Counted from the stretch's first letter, positions 46,643-55,652 are shown. The stretch: 64,000 nt of DNA from Mycolicibacterium moriokaense (GCF_003201655.1 NZ_QJJU01000002.1:62001-126000), one strand, 5' to 3'. Program-made: numbers and translations. Notes: generated by a model from the letters alone, not told the origin.

Positions 46643-47344
46643 ATGTCAATGATGACTTCGACCGACACCTCGTTGAGCACGCGGGACCGCCTCATAACCG
46701 CCGCTTTGACCGTGCTCGAAAGAGATGGACCGGCGGCGATTCAAGCGCGAACACTGGCGAGCGAGATCGGCGCGTCCACGATGGCGGTCTATACCCACTT
46801 CGGGGGTATGCCCAAGCTCATCGAAGCGGTGATGCGTGAAGGGCTTGCGCGCTTCGCCGAGCACACTCGCGGGGTGCCCCACACCGACGACCCGACGGCT
46901 GATCTCATCGCAGGCGGACTGGCCTACGCCGAGTTCGCGATGCGAAACCCACAGCTGTACCGATTGCTATTCGGACTCACCGACCTTGGCGCAGCCCATA
47001 AGCTCTCAGCCGATGCAACCACACCCTGGGATCTCGCCGAAGGAGTCGACGCACTGTCGGTAATGGTTACTGCAGTCGCGCGCGTCATCGAAGCCGGGCG
47101 GATCCGACCGCAGAAGCCGACCCCTGCGGCCACCCAGATCTTGAGTGCCACCCACGGATTCGTGCTGCTGGCCATGAGCAGGTTCATCGACTCCCAAGGA
47201 CTGCAAGACGTGATGGCCCCACTAGCGATCAACTTAATGGTGGGTCTCGGCGACACACGTCGGCGCGCCGACCGCTCCCTGGCCGCCGCGATCAAAGCCC
47301 GCACGTCTGAGCAACAAGACAAATCACACCGCGGGGTCGTGTGA
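46643..47344 (+). CDS. TetR/AcrR-family regulator
   Basis: This 233-residue regulator has a TetR N-terminal helix-turn-helix: TRDRLITAALTVLERDGPAA, ARTLASEIGASTMAVYTHF, GGMPKLIEAVMREG. The C-terminal helical domain (AYAEFAMRNPQLYRLLFGL, ATHGFVLLAMSRFID) resembles the WHG/TetR_C class of actinobacterial regulators. ATGs at 46643, 46649 and 46652 are all possible. It very likely binds the two ATAAC-N4-GTTAT sites just upstream. Ligand unknown. Confidence 0.85.
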   Translation: MSMMTSTDTSLSTRDRLITAALTVLERDGPAAIQARTLASEIGASTMAVYTHFGGMPKLIEAVMREGLARFAEHTRGVPHTDDPTADLIAGGLAYAEFAMRNPQLYRLLFGLTDLGAAHKLSADATTPWDLAEGVDALSVMVTAVARVIEAGRIRPQKPTPAATQILSATHGFVLLAMSRFIDSQGLQDVMAPLAINLMVGLGDTRRRADRSLAAAIKARTSEQQDKSHRGVV

Positions 47345-47511
47345 CTCAGGCGGATATTCTCGCCTGAGGACTCTGAGGTTTTCGCTACGCCGTGAGCGCT
47401 CCGCGGAAGCTGCGGCCGTCCGCCGGGGCCGAGGCAGAGAAGGGAACGATCAGCGCGAACCGCAAACACGAAAACTATAGAACCGTCGAAAGGCGGTGGC
47501 GACAAGGGCGA

Positions 47512-48033
47512 TTAGACCCGACGCCGCTCCCGCTCGTTCGCCAGTTCACTGGTGACCACGTCGACCGCCAGCGACTGGCCGTAGCCGCGACGGGCCAGCA
47601 TCCCGACCAGCCTGCGCATCACCTTCGGGTCGTCGCCGTCGCCGAGCTTTTCTCGTCGCAGCTTGTCGCGGACCAACTGCTCGGCGCGCTCCCGCTCTGC
47701 CCCGGCATCGATGCCTGCCAGCGCATCGGTGATCACGTCGTTGTCCACGCCCTTGGTCCGCAGCTCAGCGGCCAAGGCGCGCTTGCCTTTTCCGGCGTTC
47801 ACCCGTCGCGACTGCACCCACTGCTCGGCGAAGTCGACGTCGTCTACGAGGCCGGCGTGGGCCAGCCGATCGAGCACGCGGCCGCTGACGTCATCGGGGT
47901 ATCCCCGCTTCGTCAGCTGACCGGCCAGCTCGGCGCGGGTTCGCGCCCTCGCGGTGAGCAGACGCAGACACAGGGCTCGCGCCTGCTCCTCGCGAGAGAC
48001 CTCAGAAGTCGACTGGGGCGGGCAGTACGTCAT
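47512..48033 (-). CDS. recX: RecA regulator RecX
   Basis: This 173-residue, three-helix-repeat protein is orthologous to Rv2736c and inhibits RecA filament activity. Landmarks: [32 protein letters not shown] helix (here [15 protein letters not shown]), and [21 protein letters not shown]. The start lies inside the recA 3' end (32-base overlap), as is usual in mycobacteria, and couples the two. Confidence 0.95.
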   Translation of the reverse strand: MTYCPPQSTSEVSREEQARALCLRLLTARARTRAELAGQLTKRGYPDDVSGRVLDRLAHAGLVDDVDFAEQWVQSRRVNAGKGKRALAAELRTKGVDNDVITDALAGIDAGAERERAEQLVRDKLRREKLGDGDDPKVMRRLVGMLARRGYGQSLAVDVVTSELANERERRRV

Positions 48034-49063
48034 CGATCGGGCCGTTGGTCACGTCAGCGGTCACGACGGCACCAATACCGAGCTTTTCCTTGATCTTCTT
48101 CTCGATCTCGTTGGCCACGTCGGCGTTCTCCATCAGGAAGGTGCGGGCGTTCTCCTTGCCCTGCCCCAACTGCTCGCCCTCGTAGGTGAACCATGAGCCG
48201 GACTTGCGGATGAAGCCCTGCTCGACACCCATGTCGATGAGCGAGCCTTCCCTGCTGATGCCCTTGCCGTACAGGATGTCGAACTCGGCCTGCTTGAACG
48301 GCGGCGCCATCTTGTTCTTGACGACCTTGCAGCGGGTACGGTTGCCGACCGCGTCGGTGCCATCCTTAAGCGTTTCAATTCTCCTGACGTCCAGGCGAAC
48401 CGAGGCATAGAACTTCAAAGCCTTTCCGCCCGTTGTCGTTTCTGGACTTCCGAACATCACTCCGATTTTTTCACGAAGCTGGTTGATGAAGATCGCGGTG
48501 GTGTTCGAATTGCTCAGCGCACCGGTAATCTTGCGCAGTGCCTGGCTCATCAGCCGGGCCTGCAGGCCGACGTGGCTGTCGCCCATCTCGCCCTCGATCT
48601 CGGCCCGAGGCACCAGCGCGGCGACCGAGTCGATGACCAGGATGTCCAGCGCGCCAGAGCGGATCAACATGTCGGCAATCTCCAGCGCCTGCTCACCGGT
48701 ATCGGGCTGGGACACCAGCAGCGAATCGGTGTCCACACCCAGCTTGCTGGCGTAGTCGGGGTCAAGGGCGTGCTCGGCGTCGATGAACGCCGCGATGCCG
48801 CCTGCGGCCTGGGCGTTGGCGACCGCGTGCAGCGCGACAGTGGTTTTACCGGAGGATTCCGGGCCGTAGATCTCGACAACACGGCCGCGCGGGAGCCCGC
48901 CGATTCCCAGCGCCACGTCAAGGGCGATCGAGCCGGTGGGGATGACGGAGATCGGCTGGCGTATCTCGTCGCCGAGCCGCATCACCGAACCTTTGCCGTG
49001 ACTCTTCTCGATCTGCGCAAGGGCGAGCTCAAGGGCTTTCTCGCGATCAGGTGCCTGCGACAT
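48002..49063 (-). CDS. recA: recombinase RecA (no intein)
   Basis: This 353-residue recombinase is orthologous to Rv2737c. Walker [10 protein letters not shown] (residues 67-75), Walker B region [14 protein letters not shown], loop L1/L2 region [20 protein letters not shown], and [18 protein letters not shown]. In M. tuberculosis an intein interrupts this last stretch; here it is uninterrupted. Two damage-responsive promoter signals lie upstream. The gene is cotranscribed with recX and divergent from the hydrogenase operon. Confidence 0.98.
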   Translation of the reverse strand: MSQAPDREKALELALAQIEKSHGKGSVMRLGDEIRQPISVIPTGSIALDVALGIGGLPRGRVVEIYGPESSGKTTVALHAVANAQAAGGIAAFIDAEHALDPDYASKLGVDTDSLLVSQPDTGEQALEIADMLIRSGALDILVIDSVAALVPRAEIEGEMGDSHVGLQARLMSQALRKITGALSNSNTTAIFINQLREKIGVMFGSPETTTGGKALKFYASVRLDVRRIETLKDGTDAVGNRTRCKVVKNKMAPPFKQAEFDILYGKGISREGSLIDMGVEQGFIRKSGSWFTYEGEQLGQGKENARTFLMENADVANEIEKKIKEKLGIGAVVTADVTNGPIDDVLPAPVDF

Positions 49064-49120
49064 GGGGTGGTCTCCGTCCTCGTGGTGTTCGGTGATCGGT
49101 TCTCGATCAAGTTGGCCGTG

Positions 49121-49143
49121 ACGCTAGAGGCAGCCACCGACAA
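49121..49143 (-). promoter_or_regulatory. RecA-NDp (PafBC-type) promoter of recA
   Basis: On the minus strand TTGTCGGTG, eight bases and TAGCGT match the LexA-independent damage promoter (TTGTCRGTG-N8-TANNNT). It is closer to recA than the SOS box, as in M. tuberculosis. Confidence 0.8.
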
Positions 49144-49187
49144 GTCGGCCTGACCAGCATCTAGCCGTCGAACACTGACCACAGTAG

Positions 49188-49203
49188 ACGAACACCTGTT
49201 CGA
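49188..49203 (-). promoter_or_regulatory. SOS (LexA) box upstream of recA
   Basis: Read on the minus strand TCGAACAGGTGTTCGT matches TCGAAC-N4-GTTCGA with one mismatch. It lies about 125 bases from the recA start and about 83 bases before hypA on the other strand. Confidence 0.85.
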
Positions 49204-49285
49204 TTCAAGCTGACACGCCGAACGCTCGCGGGATACGTAAGGCGCGGCCTATCGTGGGGTCATCCCGGGCGAAACGGGGCAAACC

Positions 49286-49615
49286 GTGCACGAAATGGCG
49301 ATAACGCAGAGTGTTGTCGACGCGGTGTGTGAACACGCCGCGGGTCGCCGGGTGCACAGCATCAAGTTGGAGATCGGTGCGCTGTGCGCCGTCGTACCGG
49401 ACTCGATGCAGTTCTGCTTCGAGCTCGCCACCGAGGGCACAGTGGCCGACGGTGCCCGTCTCGACCTCGACGTGCAACCCGGCGCGGCGCGATGCCGCAC
49501 CTGCGCCAAGGAATTCGAACTGCGCGACTTGATCTTGTTGTGCCCCTGCGGCAGTGCCGATGTCGAAGTGCTCGCCGGACGGGACCTGAAGATTCTCTCG
49601 ATGGAAGTGGGCTGA
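49286..49615 (+). CDS. hypA: hydrogenase nickel-insertion protein HypA
   Basis: This 109-residue protein works with HypB to deliver nickel to the hydrogenase large subunit. It begins MHEMAITQSVVDAVCEHA, with the nickel-binding His2 after a GTG start. The zinc site is formed by CRTC and CPCG pairs (about residues 71-91). A possible -10 (TATCGT, 49250-49255) would give a short leader. It is first in the hydrogenase operon, three bases before hypB. Confidence 0.93.
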   Translation: MHEMAITQSVVDAVCEHAAGRRVHSIKLEIGALCAVVPDSMQFCFELATEGTVADGARLDLDVQPGAARCRTCAKEFELRDLILLCPCGSADVEVLAGRDLKILSMEVG

Positions 49616-49617
49616 CC

Positions 49618-50430
49618 ATGTGCGCAACGTGTGGCTGCGGCGACGATTCAGCGGTGATCACCCTGGCCGGCGACGACCACCACGGCCACCAACATGACCA
49701 TCCGCACGACCACTCACACGAGCACACCCACGTCCACACCGAAACGGTCTCCCTGGAACAAAAGGTTCTGGCGAAGAACGACCTCATCGCCGAGCAGAAT
49801 CGCGCGTGGCTGGCAGAACGCAACATCCTTGCGCTGAACATCACCAGCTCGCCGGGCGCGGGCAAGACGACCCTGCTGGAGAGAACGATCGGCACGCTGG
49901 CGGACCAGTGGGCCGTCAGCGTGATCGAAGGCGATCAAGAAACGCTGCTCGACGCCGAACGCATCCGCGCGGCCGGGGCCGAAGCGGTACAGGTGAACAC
50001 CGGGGCGGGCTGCCATCTCGACGCCGAGATGATCCGCAGGGCGCTAGAGACGCTCAACCCGCAGCCGCAGTCGTTGCTGTTCATCGAGAACGTCGGCAAT
50101 CTGGTCTGCCCCGCGCTCTTCGACCTCGGCGAGCAGAGCAAACTCGTGGTCATCTCCGTCACCGAGGGCGCAGACAAGCCGCTCAAGTATCCCCACATGT
50201 TTGCCGCAGCCGGACTGGTGGTGCTGAACAAGATCGATCTATTGCCCTACGTCGACTTTGACCTTGAAAAGTTTGGAAACTTTGTCAAGTCAATCAATCC
50301 CACGGCGGAGATTTTGCCGCTCTCCGCAACGACGGGCGATGGTACCGCGGCGTGGATCGACTGGATCGAACTTCGGGCAAACGGCAATATGTCACAACGA
50401 TCCGTTGACAAGACATTGTCCCGAGAGTAA
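49618..50430 (+). CDS. hypB: hydrogenase nickel GTPase HypB
   Basis: This 270-residue SIMIBI GTPase has an N-terminal CATCGCGDD metal site and a His-rich stretch (about residues 20-41), useful for nickel storage. The G domain follows: P-loop ITSSPGAGKTTLLERT, SVIEGDQETLLDAERI, the inter-subunit metal motif NTGAGCHLDA, LFIENVGNLVCPALFDLGEQ, and NKIDLLPYVDFD. The 107 bases after it, to the small subunit gene, contain only a short GC hairpin. Confidence 0.95.
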   Translation: MCATCGCGDDSAVITLAGDDHHGHQHDHPHDHSHEHTHVHTETVSLEQKVLAKNDLIAEQNRAWLAERNILALNITSSPGAGKTTLLERTIGTLADQWAVSVIEGDQETLLDAERIRAAGAEAVQVNTGAGCHLDAEMIRRALETLNPQPQSLLFIENVGNLVCPALFDLGEQSKLVVISVTEGADKPLKYPHMFAAAGLVVLNKIDLLPYVDFDLEKFGNFVKSINPTAEILPLSATTGDGTAAWIDWIELRANGNMSQRSVDKTLSRE

Positions 50431-50537
50431 ACCAAAAAATTAGCGCTCTAGAAGCGGGCGCAGGCACAATCCTGGGGGCTGCGAGCGAGCCCCTCGCCAT
50501 GTGGGCCGCCAGCCCCGGCCCCGGAAAGCTGTGACGC

Positions 50538-51593
50538 ATGCCAAGCGAAGCAGCAGTCAAAGCGGAAGAGGCGTTGATCCACGTCCTGTGGATTAACGCG
50601 GGCTTGAGTTGTGATGGCGATTCGGTGGCGTTGACTGCGGCCACCCAACCCAGCATCGAGGAGATTGCGCTTGGCGCACTTCCCGGTCTGCCCAAGATCG
50701 CTGTCCACTGGCCCCTTATCGATTTCGAGTGCGGCCCGACCGGGGGCGCTGACGATTTCCTGGAGTGGTTCTTCAAGGCCGAACGCGGTGAGCTAGACCC
50801 GTTCGTCCTTGTCGTCGAGGGGTCCATTCCCAACGAGGCGATCAAGGACGAAGGCTACTGGTGCGGGTTCGGCAATGACCCGGCGACCGGCCAGCCCATG
50901 ACGACAAGCGAATGGCTGGACCGGCTGACACCGAAGGCCACAGCGGTCGTCGCGGTCGGAACCTGCGCCACGTACGGCGGAATTCACGCCATGGCAGGCA
51001 ATCCGACCGGAGCGATGGGTGTGCCCGACTACCTGGGGTGGGACTGGAAGAGCAAGGCTGGCATCCCGATCGTGTGTGTGCCCGGTTGCCCTGCGCATCC
51101 AGACAACATGGCCGAGACCCTGACCTACCTGCTCTACATGGCGACCGGCCAGGCACCGATGATTCCGCTTGACGACGCGCTTAGGCCCAAGTGGCTGTTC
51201 AGCGCCACGGTGCACGAAGGTTGTGATCGTGCCGGCTACTACGAGCAGGGTGACTTCGCCACCGAATACGGCTCGCCAAAATGCATTGTGAAACTGGGCT
51301 GTTGGGGCCCGGTCGTCAAGTGCAACGTCCCCAAGCGCGGCTGGGTCAACGGCATCGGTGGCTGCCCGAACGTCGGCGGCATCTGCATCGGATGCACGAT
51401 GCCCGGCTTCCCGGACAAGTTCATGCCGTTCATGGACGAACCGCCGGGCGGCAAGGTTTCCACGACGGCCTCGGGTCTGTACGGCTCGGTCATCCGCAAC
51501 CTTCGCCACATCACAGGTCGCACGGTGGACAAAGAACCAAAGTGGCGGCATCCCGGCGCGAAACTCACAACTGGAGCGACCCGCACCTGGTAG
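50538..51593 (+). CDS. hhyS: group 1h [NiFe]-hydrogenase small subunit
   Basis: This 351-residue electron-transfer subunit matches the group 1h (actinobacterial, high-affinity) type such as M. smegmatis Hhy. Cluster ligands are visible: proximal Cys25 and, in place of the usual second Cys, Asp28 (GLSCDGDSVAL), Cys143 (VGTCATYGG) and Cys184 (PGCPAHPD); further ones at His226/Cys229 (VHEGCDRAG), Cys249, Cys255, Cys262, Cys276, Cys283 and Cys286. There is no N-terminal Tat RR motif, so the enzyme is expected on the cytoplasmic side. GGAAAG lies upstream. Gene names follow M. smegmatis usage. Confidence 0.93.
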   Translation: MPSEAAVKAEEALIHVLWINAGLSCDGDSVALTAATQPSIEEIALGALPGLPKIAVHWPLIDFECGPTGGADDFLEWFFKAERGELDPFVLVVEGSIPNEAIKDEGYWCGFGNDPATGQPMTTSEWLDRLTPKATAVVAVGTCATYGGIHAMAGNPTGAMGVPDYLGWDWKSKAGIPIVCVPGCPAHPDNMAETLTYLLYMATGQAPMIPLDDALRPKWLFSATVHEGCDRAGYYEQGDFATEYGSPKCIVKLGCWGPVVKCNVPKRGWVNGIGGCPNVGGICIGCTMPGFPDKFMPFMDEPPGGKVSTTASGLYGSVIRNLRHITGRTVDKEPKWRHPGAKLTTGATRTW

Positions 51594-51679
51594 ATGCGGC
51601 CCTGCCGGGCTGCTGCACGTGCGTTTCCATCGCCGAAAAATCTTGCGGTGCTGTCCATTAGACGAAAGAGAACAGTTCG

Positions 51680-53476
51680 ATGACAACGATCATCCCCGAG
51701 CCCTCACATGTGAAGCGGGATCCCGGCCAATTGGTGGAGATGGCGTGGGATCCCATCACCCGCATCGTCGGCAGCCTCGGCATCTACACCAAGATCGACT
51801 TCGACAACAGGGAAGTCGTCGAGTGCCACAGCACGTCGTCGATCTTCCGCGGCTATTCGATCTTCATGAAGGGCAAGGATCCTCGCGACGCCCACTTCAT
51901 CACCAGCCGCATCTGCGGCATCTGCGGTGACAACCACTGCACGTGTTCCTGCTACACGCAGAACATGGCCTACGGCGTGAAGCCACCGCACCTCGGAGAG
52001 TGGCTGATCAACCTCGGCGAGGCCGCGGAGTATATGTTCGACCACAACATCTTCCAGGAGAACCTGGTCGGCGTGGACTTCTGCGAGAAGATGGTCTCCG
52101 AGACCAACCCGAGTGTGCTTGCCAAGGCCGAGAACACCCAGGCACCGCACGCCGATATGCACGGCTATCGGACGATCGCCGACATCATGCGGGCCCTCAA
52201 CCCGTTTACCGGCGAGTTCTACCGCGAGGCCCTGCAGGTCAGTCGGTGGACACGAGAGATGTTCTGCCTCATGGAAGGCAGGCACGTCCATCCGTCAACG
52301 CTGTACCCCGGTGGAATTGGCACCACCGCGACGATTCAGCTGATGACCGACTACATGACCAGGCTGATGCGCTACGTGGAGTTCATGAAGGCGGTCGTGC
52401 CCATGCACGACGACCTCTTCGACTTCTTCTACGAGGCTCTGCCCGGTTACGACCAGGTGGGTCTGCGCCGGACCCTGCTGGGCTGTTGGGGTTCGTTCCA
52501 GGACCCCGAGGTCTGCAACTTCGCATACAAGGACATGGAGCGCTGGGGCGACGCCATGTTCGTGACGCCCGGTGTGGTGGTCGACGGCAAGCTGCACACC
52601 CATTCGCTGGTGGACATCAATCTCGGCATCCGAATCCTGTTGGGCAGTTCGTACTACGACGACTGGTCCGACCAGGAGATGTTCGTCAAGACCGATCCGC
52701 TCGGTAACCCGATTGACCGTCGCCATCCGTGGAACCAGCACACCAACCCGAGGCCGCAGAAGCGCGACTTCGAGGGCAAGTACAGCTGGGTGATGTCGCC
52801 GCGGTGGTTCGACGGCAAGGACCACTTGGCGCTCGATACCGGCGGCGGCCCGCTGGCGCGTCTGTGGGCGACCGCGCTCGCAGGCCTTGTCGACATCGGC
52901 TACGTGAAGGCAACCGGCAACAGCGTGCAGATCAACCTGCCGAAGACAGCGCTCAAGGGGCCGGTGTCGTTCGAGTGGAAGGTTCCGTCGTACGGGAGCA
53001 ACACCCTCGAGCGCAACCGCGCAAGGACCTACTTCCAGGCCTATGCCGCAGCATGCGCACTGCACTTCGCCGAGAAGGCGCTTGTGGAGATCCGCGCAGG
53101 CCGTACCAAGACCTGGGAGAAGTTCGACGTGCCCGACGAGGCCATCGGCTGCGGCTTCACCGAGGCGGTGCGTGGAGTGCTCAGCCACCACATGGTGATT
53201 CGCGACGGCAAGATCGCGAACTACCACCCGTATCCGCCGACACCGTGGAACGCCAATCCTCGCGACAGCTACGGCACACCTGGGCCGTACGAGGACGCGG
53301 TGCAGGGCCAGCCGATCTTCGAGGAGAACGACAGGGAGCACTTCAAGGGCATCGACGTTATGCGCACGGTGCGCAGTTTCGATCCGTGTCTGCCGTGCGG
53401 GGTGCACATGTACCTCGGCAAGGGGAAGTCACTGGACCTGCTGCACTCCCCCACTCAATCCGTAACCGGGGAATAG
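51680..53476 (+). CDS. hhyL: group 1h [NiFe]-hydrogenase large subunit
   Basis: This 598-residue catalytic subunit oxidises H2. Ni-Fe ligands are in L1 (RICGICGDNHCTC: Cys79, Cys82) and L2 (DPCLPCGVH: Cys570, Cys573). The 22 residues after His576 form the C-terminal peptide removed by the maturation protease encoded at 57110. It should pair with the small subunit 86 bases upstream. AAAGAG precedes the ATG. Confidence 0.95.
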   Translation: MTTIIPEPSHVKRDPGQLVEMAWDPITRIVGSLGIYTKIDFDNREVVECHSTSSIFRGYSIFMKGKDPRDAHFITSRICGICGDNHCTCSCYTQNMAYGVKPPHLGEWLINLGEAAEYMFDHNIFQENLVGVDFCEKMVSETNPSVLAKAENTQAPHADMHGYRTIADIMRALNPFTGEFYREALQVSRWTREMFCLMEGRHVHPSTLYPGGIGTTATIQLMTDYMTRLMRYVEFMKAVVPMHDDLFDFFYEALPGYDQVGLRRTLLGCWGSFQDPEVCNFAYKDMERWGDAMFVTPGVVVDGKLHTHSLVDINLGIRILLGSSYYDDWSDQEMFVKTDPLGNPIDRRHPWNQHTNPRPQKRDFEGKYSWVMSPRWFDGKDHLALDTGGGPLARLWATALAGLVDIGYVKATGNSVQINLPKTALKGPVSFEWKVPSYGSNTLERNRARTYFQAYAAACALHFAEKALVEIRAGRTKTWEKFDVPDEAIGCGFTEAVRGVLSHHMVIRDGKIANYHPYPPTPWNANPRDSYGTPGPYEDAVQGQPIFEENDREHFKGIDVMRTVRSFDPCLPCGVHMYLGKGKSLDLLHSPTQSVTGE

Positions 53477-53479
53477 GGT

Positions 53480-54379
53480 ATGGCCCCGCCGACACTGCCA
53501 GGCCCGGACGAAACCGAGGACAACGCGCAGTGGCGCACGGCGGGCGATCGCATCCAAACCCTCGTCGAGGCGTCCTCCTCGGGCGGCGCCGCCGCGCGGG
53601 AACGCGCGGAGCAACTCGTCCGTGAGGTGACCGACCTCTACGGAGCTGTGCTCGAGCGGATGACGGACGTGGCGTTGGCCGCGGATCCGGGCCTCGCGGA
53701 CCGATTCGCGGCCGACGACCTCGTCGCCAGCCTCCTGCTGGTGCACGGTTTGCATCCGCACGACATCGAGCGGCGGGTGTCCGACGCGCTGGACAGCGTG
53801 CGGCCCTACCTCGGGTCGCACGGCGGTGACGTGTCGCTGCTCGGCGTGGTCGACGGTGTGGTCCGCCTTCAATTCCAGGGAAGTTGCAAGACGTGCCCTT
53901 CGTCCGCGGTCACGCTGGAGCTGGCCGTCGAGGACGCGGTTCGTGCCGCCGCGCCGGAGATCTCGTCGATCGAAGTCGTTGCCGCGGAGCAGAGTCCGAA
54001 TGCGGGCGTGATTCCGGCCGAGTCCCTGCTGACTCAGCTTCACTCCAACGGCCACCGGTCGACGGCATGGCAGCCGGTCCCCGAGCTCGCCGAGCTCAGT
54101 GACGGCGAGGTCGGTGGCTTCCGGGTGTCGGGAGCCACCGCGCTGGTGTGCCGCGTCGGCGGTGATGTCTTCGCGTATCGCGACCGATGTTCGGCGTGCA
54201 CAGGAACCTTGGCGGGCGCGCAGCTGAGCGGAGCGGTGCTGCGGTGCCCGAACTGCGGCGCCGGCTTCGACGTGGTGCACGCGGGTGCCGGCGTCGGTGG
54301 CGACAGTCACCTCGATCCGATACCGGTCCTGGTGCGTGACGGCGTGCTGTCGATGGCCGTGCCGCAAGGGGTGGCGTGA
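53480..54379 (+). CDS. NifU-like and Rieske-like fusion, probable electron carrier (HhyE-type)
   Basis: This 299-residue protein starts three bases after the large subunit stop. A helical N-terminus (about 1-95) leads to a NifU C-terminal-type domain (VRPYLGSHGGDVSLL, GSCKTCPSSAVTLELAVE; CxxC at about 135-138). A Rieske-fold domain follows (about 195-299). In that domain the normal CxH and CxxH ligands are replaced by CSACTGTL and CPNCGAGFD, giving four cysteines. It probably carries electrons from the hydrogenase toward the respiratory chain, or assists cluster assembly. The ligand pattern suggests a rubredoxin-like or zinc site instead of a Rieske cluster. Confidence 0.75.
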   Translation: MAPPTLPGPDETEDNAQWRTAGDRIQTLVEASSSGGAAARERAEQLVREVTDLYGAVLERMTDVALAADPGLADRFAADDLVASLLLVHGLHPHDIERRVSDALDSVRPYLGSHGGDVSLLGVVDGVVRLQFQGSCKTCPSSAVTLELAVEDAVRAAAPEISSIEVVAAEQSPNAGVIPAESLLTQLHSNGHRSTAWQPVPELAELSDGEVGGFRVSGATALVCRVGGDVFAYRDRCSACTGTLAGAQLSGAVLRCPNCGAGFDVVHAGAGVGGDSHLDPIPVLVRDGVLSMAVPQGVA

Positions 54380-55011
54380 TGGACGGTGCCTTCGATGTGC
54401 TGGCTCGTATCCGCGCCAACCGCGCGGCGCCCGAGGCTGCAGGCGAACGTTGCGAGATGTGCGCGGAGGACATCGCCGACGAACACCAGCATGTGGTGAA
54501 CGTCGAAGGCCGACAGTTGATGTGCGTATGCCGCGGCTGCTATCTGCTGTTCACGGACACCGAGGCCGAGCTGCGCTTCCGCGCCATCCCCGACCGCTAC
54601 CTCGCCTTCCCGGATTTCGCCCTGGACCGTCGCCAGTGGGAGGCGCTGCAGATACCGGTCGGATTGGCGTTCTTCTTCCACAACTCGGCGCTAGGGCGCA
54701 CCGTCGCGTTCTACCCCGGCCCTGCGGGCGCCACCGAATCAGAGCTGGACCTGCAGGCGTGGACGGACATCCGCACCGCCGACCCACGGGCCGACACCAT
54801 CGCTGCCGACACAGAGGCACTGCTGGTACGGGTGCCCGATGATGAAACCGCCCCTCCAAACGCGTATTTGGTCCCGATCGATGCTTGTTATGAGTTCGTC
54901 GGCCGCTTGCGCATGATGTGGCGGGGCTTCGACGGCGGCCAGGACGTACGCAACTACATCGACGAGTTCTTCGATCACGTCAGTACCCGGAGCAAGGTGG
55001 TCGCCGGATGA
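54379..55011 (+). CDS. DUF5947-like hydrogenase accessory protein
   Basis: This 210-residue protein overlaps the previous stop (TGATG). It carries CEMCAEDIADEHQHVVNV and CVCRGCYLLFTD, a four-cysteine zinc or iron-sulfur site, then RFRAIPDRYLAFPDFALDR, GLAFFFHNSALGRTVAFYPGP and a C-terminal helix (YEFVGRLRMMWRGFDGG). I match it from memory to DUF5947, found in actinobacterial hydrogenase clusters. Role unknown; the operon position implies assembly of or electron transfer by the 1h enzyme. Confidence 0.7.
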   Translation: MDGAFDVLARIRANRAAPEAAGERCEMCAEDIADEHQHVVNVEGRQLMCVCRGCYLLFTDTEAELRFRAIPDRYLAFPDFALDRRQWEALQIPVGLAFFFHNSALGRTVAFYPGPAGATESELDLQAWTDIRTADPRADTIAADTEALLVRVPDDETAPPNAYLVPIDACYEFVGRLRMMWRGFDGGQDVRNYIDEFFDHVSTRSKVVAG

Positions 55012-55652
55012 GTGAAATCACCTTCGCCGTCCTGGACGTGGCACCGGAGCCCTACGCGGTGACGCCGATCCTGATGGCCCGCATCGGAATCGCGGCGGAC
55101 GGCGATGATCCGGTCCACGCGATCGCCCTTCGCTGTCAGGTCCGCATCGACCCGATGCGACGCGGTTACTCCGACGACGAGGCCGCGGGCCTGTTGGACC
55201 TTTTCGGCCCACGCGAACGCTGGGGCAGCACGCAGCACACGTTCCTGTGGCTGCACACCACCGCGATGGTGCAGGGGTTCACCGGTACCGCTCAGGTGAA
55301 TCTGCCCCTGGAGTGCACGTATGACTTCGAGGTCGCGGCGGCCAAGTACATGCATGCGCTGCGCGACGGCAGTATCCCTTTGCAGTTCCTGTTCAGCGGA
55401 ACGGTGTTCGCGCGTGGCCAGGATGGCTTCGCGGTCCATCAGGTGCCGTGGGACCGCGAGGACCGCTACGACCTGCCGGTGTCGGTATGGCGTGACGTCA
55501 TGCAGCAACACTTTCCGAACACCGGGTGGTTGCGACTCGACCGCGACACCATCGATGCGCTCGCGACGTACCGGTCCGCACGCGGCCTGCTCGGGTTCGA
55601 CGATGCGATCACCGCGCTGCTGGCGGACGTCTCGGCCAGGGAGATCTCATGA
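55008..55652 (+). CDS. DUF6084-like hydrogenase accessory protein
   Basis: This 214-residue protein begins MSEITFAVLDVAPEPYAVTP and is predicted all-beta early on (HAIALRCQVRIDPMRRGY, QVNLPLECTYDFEVAAAKYM, IPLQFLFSGTVFARGQDGF), with a helical end. I match it from memory to DUF6084. It overlaps both neighbours by four bases. It has only two cysteines in non-motif positions, so it is unlikely to carry a cluster; a structural or chaperone role is inferred. Confidence 0.7.
   Translation: MSEITFAVLDVAPEPYAVTPILMARIGIAADGDDPVHAIALRCQVRIDPMRRGYSDDEAAGLLDLFGPRERWGSTQHTFLWLHTTAMVQGFTGTAQVNLPLECTYDFEVAAAKYMHALRDGSIPLQFLFSGTVFARGQDGFAVHQVPWDREDRYDLPVSVWRDVMQQHFPNTGWLRLDRDTIDALATYRSARGLLGFDDAITALLADVSAREIS

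Noticed and set aside
48002..49063. RecA intein
   Set aside because: The site interrupted in M. tuberculosis reads continuously here ([13 protein letters not shown]).
50431..50537. Regulatory RNA or separate hydrogenase promoter between hypB and the small subunit gene
   Set aside because: Only a six-bp hairpin and no convincing -10 element were seen; the gap is short enough for readthrough.
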